64,000 nucleotides of DNA from Burkholderia arboris (GTDB lineage Bacteria; Pseudomonadota; Gammaproteobacteria; Burkholderiales; Burkholderiaceae), in NCBI RefSeq assembly GCF_902499125.1, contig NZ_CABVPX010000036.1, positions 23,637 to 87,636 of the forward strand, read 5' to 3'. Every line of letters begins with the position of its first letter. Within the stretch, counting starts at the first letter, position 1. The translations under genes and the position numbers were made by a program. Positions 58,781-64,000 of the stretch are shown piece by piece. The notes beneath the pieces were generated by a model. That model was not told the origin of the DNA, made no database searches, and was given only the letters and a program-made list of their open reading frames with translations.

Positions 58781-59800
58781 ATGGGTACGACCATTCGCGA
58801 TGTGGCACGGGCGGCAGAGGTCTCGATCGGCACCGTCTCCCGTGCGCTGAAAAACCAGCCGGGCCTGTCCGAAGCCACGCGTGCGCGCATCGTCGAGATC
58901 GCGCAGCAGCTCGGTTACGATCCCGCGCAGCTGCGGCCGCGCATCCGCCGACTCACCTTCCTGCTGCACCGCCAGCACAACCGCTTTCCCGCCAGCCCGT
59001 TCTTCTCGCACGTGCTGCACGGCGTCGAGGACGCGTGCCGCGAGCGCGGCATCGTGCCGACGTTGCTGACGGTCGGCCCGAACGACGACGTGCTGCGCCA
59101 GATGCGCCCGCATGCGCCCGACGCGATCGCGGTCGCCGGCTTCATCGAGCCCGAGACGATCGAGGCGCTCGCCGCGACCGGCCGGCCGCTCGTGCTGATC
59201 GACCTGTGGGCGCCCGGGTTGCGCTCGGTCAATATCGACAACGCGACGGGCGCGGCGCTCGCGATGCGCCACCTGCTCGCCACCGGCCGCTCGCGGATTG
59301 CGTTCATCGGCGGCTCGCCCGCGCACTACAGCATCGCGCAGCGCGCGATCGGCTACCGGCGCGCGTTCTTCGACGCCGGGCGGCTGTTCGATCCCGCGTA
59401 CGAAGTGACGATCGACGCCGGGCTCGACCCCGACACCGGCGCTGCGCGTGCGATGGAGCAGCTGCTCGACGCACCGGGCCCGCGCCCCGAAGCCGTGTTC
59501 GCGTACAACGACGCGGCGGCGCTCGCCGCGCAGCGCGTGTGCACCGCGCGCGGCCTGCGGATTCCCGACGACATCGCGATCGTCGGCTTCGACAACATCC
59601 CGGCCGCCGCGCACGCGAGCCCGCCGCTCACGACGCTGTCGGTCGACAAGGAAGCCCTCGGCCGCCGCGGCGTCGAGCTGCTGCTCGCCGACGCGCCCGA
59701 GCGCACCGAGATTTCCCTGCCCGTCGAGCTGATCGTGCGGGCCAGCAGCCAGCCCGCCGGCTCCCCGGCACTCGATACCGCAACGGTCACCGAATCATGA
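58781..59800 (+). CDS. LacI-family transcriptional regulator
   Basis: A 339-residue LacI/GalR regulator. The DNA-binding head is TTIRDVARAAEVSIGTVSRA with hinge ARIVEIAQQLGYDP, followed by the periplasmic-binding-like sugar domain ending with GFDNIPAAAHASPPLTT. Its stop overlaps the epimerase start (ATGA), so it is the first gene of the sugar operon it presumably controls. Confidence 0.93.
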   Translation: MGTTIRDVARAAEVSIGTVSRALKNQPGLSEATRARIVEIAQQLGYDPAQLRPRIRRLTFLLHRQHNRFPASPFFSHVLHGVEDACRERGIVPTLLTVGPNDDVLRQMRPHAPDAIAVAGFIEPETIEALAATGRPLVLIDLWAPGLRSVNIDNATGAALAMRHLLATGRSRIAFIGGSPAHYSIAQRAIGYRRAFFDAGRLFDPAYEVTIDAGLDPDTGAARAMEQLLDAPGPRPEAVFAYNDAAALAAQRVCTARGLRIPDDIAIVGFDNIPAAAHASPPLTTLSVDKEALGRRGVELLLADAPERTEISLPVELIVRASSQPAGSPALDTATVTES

Positions 59801-61077
59801 ACATGCCCCCGGTCCAACCCTGCACGGCCGCGCCGGCCGCCCACCCGCAAGCCGCACCGTTCGTCGCGAGCTTCCGCGATCCGTCGTTCCTGCTGTCGCA
59901 CATCGAGGACACGCTGCGCTTCTACGCGACCAACGCGTTCGACCCGACGGGCGGCTTCTACCATTACTTCCGCGACGACGGCAGCATCTACAACCGCACG
60001 TCGCGCCACCTCGTCAGCACCTGCCGGTTCGTCTTCAACTACGCGATGGCGTACCGGCATTTCGGCGACCCGCGCCACCTGGAATACGCGCGCCACGGGC
60101 TGCGCTTCCTGCGCGACGCGCACTGGGACGACGAACTGCAGGGCTACGACTGGGAACTCGACTGGCGCGACGGCGCGAAGCGCGAGACGCTCGACGGCAC
60201 GCGCCACTGCTACGGGCTCGCGTTCGTGCTGCTCGCGGCCGCGCACGCGACGATGGCCGGCATCGACGAGGCCCGCCCGCTGATCGCCGCGACCTACGAA
60301 CTGGCCGAGCACCGCTTCTGGGATGCGGCCGCAGGCCTGTACGCGGACGACGCGACGCCGAACTGGACCGTGTCGTCGTACCGCGGCCAGAACGCGAACA
60401 TGCACATGACGGAAGCGCTGCTCGCGGCCTATGAAGCGACCGGCCACCTCACGTACCTCGATCGTGCCGAAAAGCTCGCGACCCACATCACGCAGCGCCA
60501 GGCCGCGCTGTCGGGCGGGCTCGTGTGGGAGCACTACCATGCGGACTGGTCGGTCGACTGGGACTACAACAAGGAAGACAGCTCGAACATCTTCCGTCCG
60601 TGGGGCTTCCAGCCCGGCCACCAGACCGAATGGGCGAAGCTGCTGCTGATCCTCGAGCGGCACCGCCCGCTCGACTGGCTCGTGCCGCGCGCGGCCGAAC
60701 TGTTCGACGCGGCGCTCACGCACGCGTGGGACGCCGATCACGGCGGCCTGTACTACGGCTTCGGCCCCGACTTCACGATCTGCGACCACAACAAGTATTT
60801 CTGGGTGCAGGCGGAAACCTTCGCGGCGGCCGCGATGCTCGGCGCGCGCACCGGCAGCGAGCGCTTCTGGGACTGGTACGACGAGATCTGGCGCTATGGC
60901 TGGGCGCATTTCGTCGATCACCGTTACGGCGCGTGGTACCGGATCCTCACCTGCGACAACCGCAAGTACAGCGACGAGAAGAGTCCGGCCGGCAAGACCG
61001 ACTATCACACGATGGGCGCGTGCTACGACGTGCTCGCGACGCTCGCCCGCACGCAGCGCAGCGAGCCCACGCAATGA
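59797..61077 (+). CDS. AGE-family sugar epimerase/isomerase
   Basis: A 426-residue (alpha/alpha)6-barrel protein of the N-acylglucosamine 2-epimerase family, which also includes mannose isomerases and cellobiose epimerases. Visible marks are RHLVSTCRFVFNYAMAYRHF, DGTRHCYGLAFVLLA, GQNANMHMTEALLAAYEATG, the FRPWGFQPGHQTEWAKLLL histidine helix and HNKYFWVQAE. Coupling to a fructokinase-like gene favours mannose to fructose isomerisation, an inference. Confidence 0.9.
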   Translation: MNMPPVQPCTAAPAAHPQAAPFVASFRDPSFLLSHIEDTLRFYATNAFDPTGGFYHYFRDDGSIYNRTSRHLVSTCRFVFNYAMAYRHFGDPRHLEYARHGLRFLRDAHWDDELQGYDWELDWRDGAKRETLDGTRHCYGLAFVLLAAAHATMAGIDEARPLIAATYELAEHRFWDAAAGLYADDATPNWTVSSYRGQNANMHMTEALLAAYEATGHLTYLDRAEKLATHITQRQAALSGGLVWEHYHADWSVDWDYNKEDSSNIFRPWGFQPGHQTEWAKLLLILERHRPLDWLVPRAAELFDAALTHAWDADHGGLYYGFGPDFTICDHNKYFWVQAETFAAAAMLGARTGSERFWDWYDEIWRYGWAHFVDHRYGAWYRILTCDNRKYSDEKSPAGKTDYHTMGACYDVLATLARTQRSEPTQ

Positions 61078-61982
61078 GCGGCGGCACGTTTCCGGCTTTC
61101 GTGTCGGCAGGCGACATCCTGACCGACATGGTGCGCGCGGGCGACGCGCAATGGACGTCGGTGCCGGGCGGCGCCGGCTGGAACGTCGCGCGCGCGGTGG
61201 CGCGGCTCGGCGTGCCGAGCGCGCTGGCGGGCTCGATCGGCGAAGACTGCTTCTCCGACGAACTGTGGCGTACGAGCGAAGCGGCCGGGCTCGACCTGCG
61301 TTTCCTGCAGCGCGTTGCACGGCCGCCGCTGCTCGCGATCGTCCACGAGACGCGGCCGCCCGCGTACTTCTTCATCGGCGAAGCGAGCGCCGATCTCGCG
61401 TTCGATCCCGCGCGGCTGCCGGCCGGCTGGAGCGATCACGTGAAATGGGCGCATTTCGGCTGCATCAGCCTCGTGCGCGAACCGCTCGCGGGCACGCTGG
61501 CCGCGCTCGCGGCCGACCTGCACGCGCGCGGCGTGAAGATCAGCTTCGATCCGAACGTACGGAACCTGATGACGGCCGCGTACCGGCCGACGCTGGAGAA
61601 GATGGCCGCGCTCGCCGACCTGATCAAGGTATCCGACGAGGACCTGCGGCACCTGTTCGGCGGCGACGGCCCCGACGCGGTCGCGGCGGTGCGTGCGCTG
61701 AACCCGCGCGCGGCCGTGCTCGTCACGCGCGGCGCGCAGGCGGCGACGCTCTATGCCGACGGCGACGTGCACGAGGCCAGCCCGCCGCGCGTCGAGGTGG
61801 CCGACACCGTCGGCGCGGGCGACGCATCGATCGGCGGCATGCTGTTCAGCCTGATGGCCGCGCCGCAGCGCACATGGCGCGAGCATCTCGTATTCGCGCT
61901 GGCGGCCGGTGCCGCCGCGTGCCGGCATACGGGCGCGCATGCGCCGACGCTCGACGAGGTCGTCGCGCTGATCGAACGCTGA
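61074..61982 (+). CDS. PfkB-family sugar kinase, fructokinase-like
   Basis: A 302-residue ribokinase/PfkB kinase. It has the N-terminal GDILTDM and GGAGWNVARAVARLG sugar-binding region and the C-terminal DTVGAGDASIGGML with the catalytic aspartate. The start overlaps the epimerase stop. With the epimerase it would turn a hexose such as mannose into fructose 6-phosphate. No transporter follows in the operon. Confidence 0.9.
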   Translation: MSGGTFPAFVSAGDILTDMVRAGDAQWTSVPGGAGWNVARAVARLGVPSALAGSIGEDCFSDELWRTSEAAGLDLRFLQRVARPPLLAIVHETRPPAYFFIGEASADLAFDPARLPAGWSDHVKWAHFGCISLVREPLAGTLAALAADLHARGVKISFDPNVRNLMTAAYRPTLEKMAALADLIKVSDEDLRHLFGGDGPDAVAAVRALNPRAAVLVTRGAQAATLYADGDVHEASPPRVEVADTVGAGDASIGGMLFSLMAAPQRTWREHLVFALAAGAAACRHTGAHAPTLDEVVALIER

Positions 61983-61990
61983 TGGAAATG

Positions 61991-62017
61991 CGGTGACCGG
62001 ACACTGTTCGGTCACCG
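61991..62017 (+). terminator. stem-loop after the sugar operon
   Basis: CGGTGACCG and CGGTCACCG are perfect 9-bp arms around a nine-base loop, eight bases after the kinase stop. There is no U-tract, so it may be a weak terminator or an RNA 3'-end stabiliser. Confidence 0.5.
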
Positions 62018-62082
62018 ATAAGCGACGCTGTACATGCTGCGCCGCAGTGCTACGATGAAGTGTCCTTTTGCGGGAGAGCACG

Positions 62083-62304
62083 ATGGACACGAACACGTTC
62101 ACGAAAGGCATCTACACGGCCAAGGCGCATACCCAGCATGCGGGCAACGGGCAGTTCCAGGGTTACGTGATCCTCGCGCGCGACGACGGCGACGACACCG
62201 AGAACACACGTTACGACGTCCACTCGACGAGCCCCAGCGAGGAAGAAGCGTTCGACGAGGCGAAGGCGCTCGCGCACCGGATCCTCGGCGAGATCGAGCT
62301 GTAA
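62083..62304 (+). CDS. small acidic protein of unknown function
   Basis: A 73-residue soluble protein with a GGGAGAG ribosome site. It reads like a small single-domain alpha/beta protein, with GQFQGYVILARDD followed by an acidic SPSEEEAFDEAKALAHRIL helix. I recognise no family name. It is convergent with the DUF2905 gene, 22 bp apart. Confidence 0.7.
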   Translation: MDTNTFTKGIYTAKAHTQHAGNGQFQGYVILARDDGDDTENTRYDVHSTSPSEEEAFDEAKALAHRILGEIEL

Positions 62305-62326
62305 CGCCCCCCCTTTTCGGCGCGGC

Positions 62327-62521
62327 TCAGAGCAGCCGCGCCACCATCGATAGCAGCATCGTCAGCACCAGCGTCGACATGAACGGGAACGGGTAGCGCC
62401 GCCCGCCGAGCGTCAGCGTGACGTCGCCCGGCATCCGCCCGATGCCGAGCTTGCCGAGCCACGGCCAGCAGCGCGTCAGGATCATCACCGCGATGAACGT
62501 CGTCAACAGCCAGCGCAGCAT
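62327..62521 (-). CDS. DUF2905 small membrane protein
   Basis: A 64-residue protein with an N-terminal and a C-terminal transmembrane helix separated by LGRLPGD-like GIGRMPGDVTL and the YPFPFMS block, the pattern of DUF2905. It is an inner-membrane protein of unknown role. It lies 12 bp downstream of the MidA-type methyltransferase gene and is probably co-transcribed with it. Confidence 0.88.
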   Translation of the reverse strand: MLRWLLTTFIAVMILTRCWPWLGKLGIGRMPGDVTLTLGGRRYPFPFMSTLVLTMLLSMVARLL

Positions 62522-62533
62522 GCCGGGCTCCCG

Positions 62534-63724
62534 TCAGAGTGCGTGCGAGCGGTCGCCGCGCGCGAACGCGTCGAGCGTGCCGTCGATGCCGCGCGAGAAC
62601 GCGATCACCTTGAACAGCTCGCCCATCTCGGCTTCCGAGATCAGCTTCTGCACCGCGTTCGCGGCCGGCAGGAACGCGCGGATGTCGGACGGGTCGATCG
62701 CGGCCAGCGCGTCGGTGATGCCCGCGTTCAGCAGGAAACGCGCCTGCGACGTGTAGCCGAGCAGGTCGGCGCCGGTCGCGACGGCCGCATCGTAGATGCC
62801 GGTGAATTCGACATGCGCGGTGATGTCCTGCAGGCCGGGGTAAAGGAACGGATCATCGTGCGCATGGTGACGGTAGTGGCACATCAGCGTGCCGCGGTCG
62901 CGCTGCGGGTGATAGAACTCGTGCGCCGGAAAGCCGTAGTCGACCAGCAGCACCGCGCCGCGCGCGAGCATCGTGCAGACGGTGCGCGTGAACGCCAGCG
63001 CGGCCTCGTGCGTTTCGGTCACGTAGCCGTCGCCGACGTCGAGCCCCGCGAGCACCGGCGGCAGGCCGGCCGCGCCGGCAGGCCGGTCGTCGAACACGAA
63101 CGCCTGCTGCGCGTCGAGCGCGACGCCGCGCTCGTGCCACGCGCCGTCCGCCTTCGCGAACAGCCGCACCGGCATCGCGTCGAGCACCTCGTTGCCGACC
63201 ACGACGCCCTCGAACCGCTCGGGCAGCGCATCGAGCCAGCGCACCTTCGCGGCCAGCGCCGGCGCGGCGGCCTCGATCGTGTCGCGCTGCCGTTCGCGCA
63301 GTTCGCCGGACAGGTCGACGATCAGGTATTCGTCAAGTTCGACGCCCTGCGCGTCGAGCGCGGCGAGCAGCCCGGCCGCGAGCTTGCCCGTGCCGGCGCC
63401 GAATTCCATCACGCGGCGCGTGCCGCTCGCCGCGAGCGCTTCCGCGACCGGCTGCGCGAGCGTCTGCGCGAACAGCGGCGACAGCTCGGGCGCGGTGACG
63501 AAGTCGCTGCCGTCGTCGGCGCGGCGCCCGAACTTGCGTGCGCCGCCGCTGTAATAGCCGAGGCCCGGCGCATACAGCGCGCGCTCCATGAAGCGGTCGA
63601 ACGGCAGCCAGCCGCCGGCCGCCGCGAGCTCGTCGCGCAGTTGCGCGGCAAGGGTTTCGGACTGCGCGAGCGCGTCGGGGCCGGGAGCAGGTAAACTAGC
63701 GGGTTCGTGAGCTTTCGGGTTCAT
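62534..63724 (-). CDS. SAM-dependent methyltransferase, MidA/NDUFAF7 family
   Basis: A 396-residue class I methyltransferase of the family that includes mitochondrial NDUFAF7, which methylates a complex I subunit arginine. Marks are FDRFMERALYAPGLGYYSGG, FVTAPELSPLFAQ, the SAM motif MEFGAGTGKLA, VVGNEVLDAMPVRLF and LLVDYGFPAHEFYHPQRDRG. A bacterial role in respiratory complex I is inferred from the family only. The start at 63724 fits the family; a longer frame reaches 63784. Confidence 0.9.
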   Translation of the reverse strand: MNPKAHEPASLPAPGPDALAQSETLAAQLRDELAAAGGWLPFDRFMERALYAPGLGYYSGGARKFGRRADDGSDFVTAPELSPLFAQTLAQPVAEALAASGTRRVMEFGAGTGKLAAGLLAALDAQGVELDEYLIVDLSGELRERQRDTIEAAAPALAAKVRWLDALPERFEGVVVGNEVLDAMPVRLFAKADGAWHERGVALDAQQAFVFDDRPAGAAGLPPVLAGLDVGDGYVTETHEAALAFTRTVCTMLARGAVLLVDYGFPAHEFYHPQRDRGTLMCHYRHHAHDDPFLYPGLQDITAHVEFTGIYDAAVATGADLLGYTSQARFLLNAGITDALAAIDPSDIRAFLPAANAVQKLISEAEMGELFKVIAFSRGIDGTLDAFARGDRSHAL

Positions 63725-63737
63725 CCCGGCATTGTAA

Positions 63738-64000
63738 ATGACCGTTTCAGCCGATACGTCGACCCCGCGCGTGGTGCTCGTCACGGGCGCCCTGGGCAGC
63801 GCAGCCGACGCCGCATCGATCGGCCGTGCGCTCGCGACCGGTTTCGCCCGCCGCGGCTGGGACGTCGCGTTGCAGCGCAGCCACGGCGCGCCGCGCGCGG
63901 CCGCCGATGCGCTCGTCGCCGAAGTCGCGGCGCTCGGCCGCCGCGCGGCCGTGCTCGACGCCGATCTGGCCCTGGAAGCCGATGCGGCCGCCGTCGTCGC
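63738..64000 (+). CDS. SDR-family oxidoreductase, 3' end outside window
   Basis: The first 87 codons of a short-chain dehydrogenase. The Rossmann strand and glycine motif appear as VVLVTGALGSAADAASIGRA, a form with an insertion typical of pteridine/dihydromonapterin reductases (FolM/PTR1-like). The catalytic YxxxK lies beyond the window. It is divergent from the methyltransferase gene, only 13 bp apart, so the two promoters must overlap the opposing coding ends. Confidence 0.8.
   Translation, partial: MTVSADTSTPRVVLVTGALGSAADAASIGRALATGFARRGWDVALQRSHGAPRAAADALVAEVAALGRRAAVLDADLALEADAAAVV

Overview
The window is dense, GC-rich chromosomal DNA that looks like a Burkholderia, most likely Burkholderia cepacia complex, primary chromosome. 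The assignment rests on gene content recognised by eye: a KirBac-type potassium channel very close to the B. pseudomallei protein I remember, betaproteobacterial AceK, a bioAFDB operon, a fused indolepyruvate ferredoxin oxidoreductase and a TAT-exported phospholipase C. It also rests on strong GC bias at third codon positions. No rRNA, tRNA, insertion sequence, prophage or CRISPR array was found. About 60 protein genes are supported. Both window ends cut genes: an ABC-F ATPase on the left and a short-chain dehydrogenase on the right.

Layout. 1-8 kb: ABC-F ATPase, metallo-beta-lactamase-fold hydrolase, aceK, beta-carbonic anhydrase, SDR, YchJ-like protein and an exported alpha/beta hydrolase. 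8.6-13 kb: the biotin operon bioA-bioF-bioD-bioB with stop/start overlaps, closed by a strong terminator. 13-20.2 kb: a LysR regulator divergent from a 5-oxoproline cluster (pxpA, small biotin carrier, biotin carboxylase, pxpB, pxpC, NCS1 permease). 20.2-30.1 kb: SUFU-domain protein, CutC, two small membrane proteins, an EAL phosphodiesterase, a CPA1 antiporter and the 1190-residue indolepyruvate oxidoreductase. 30.1-31.8 kb: a gene-free stretch holding a degenerate tandem array of up to 16 units with a period near 89 bp. 31.8-44 kb: acetyltransferase, GST, KirBac channel, sulfate-binding protein, DapA-family lyase behind a possible attenuator leader, VapC remnant, two LysR regulators, MFS transporter, GST, lipoprotein and phospholipase C. 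44-52.7 kb: serine hydrolase, ghrA, HMG-CoA lyase, YbaK-type deacylase, DUF1289 protein, EamA transporter with a divergent Lrp regulator, haloacetate-dehalogenase-like hydrolase, nitronate monooxygenase and LysR. 52.8-64 kb: porin, Gly-rich exported protein, SBF transporter, an EAL-CBS-GGDEF protein flanked by two heptanucleotide tandem repeats, a LacI/epimerase/sugar-kinase operon, small proteins, a MidA-type methyltransferase and an SDR.

The genes are mainly core metabolism (biotin, glyoxylate-shunt control, 5-oxoproline, leucine degradation, sugar isomerisation) with transport and regulation. The most unusual structure is the array at 30403-31735. Its 53-54 bp cores each carry two same-strand motifs resembling DnaA boxes, the second ending in ATATCCACA or TTGTCCACA. 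I infer a multi-site protein-binding locus, possibly for DnaA titration; this is untested. Second is the 31-codon reading frame followed by mutually exclusive hairpins ahead of the DapA-family gene. Third is the pair of 7-bp tandem repeats bracketing a c-di-GMP gene.
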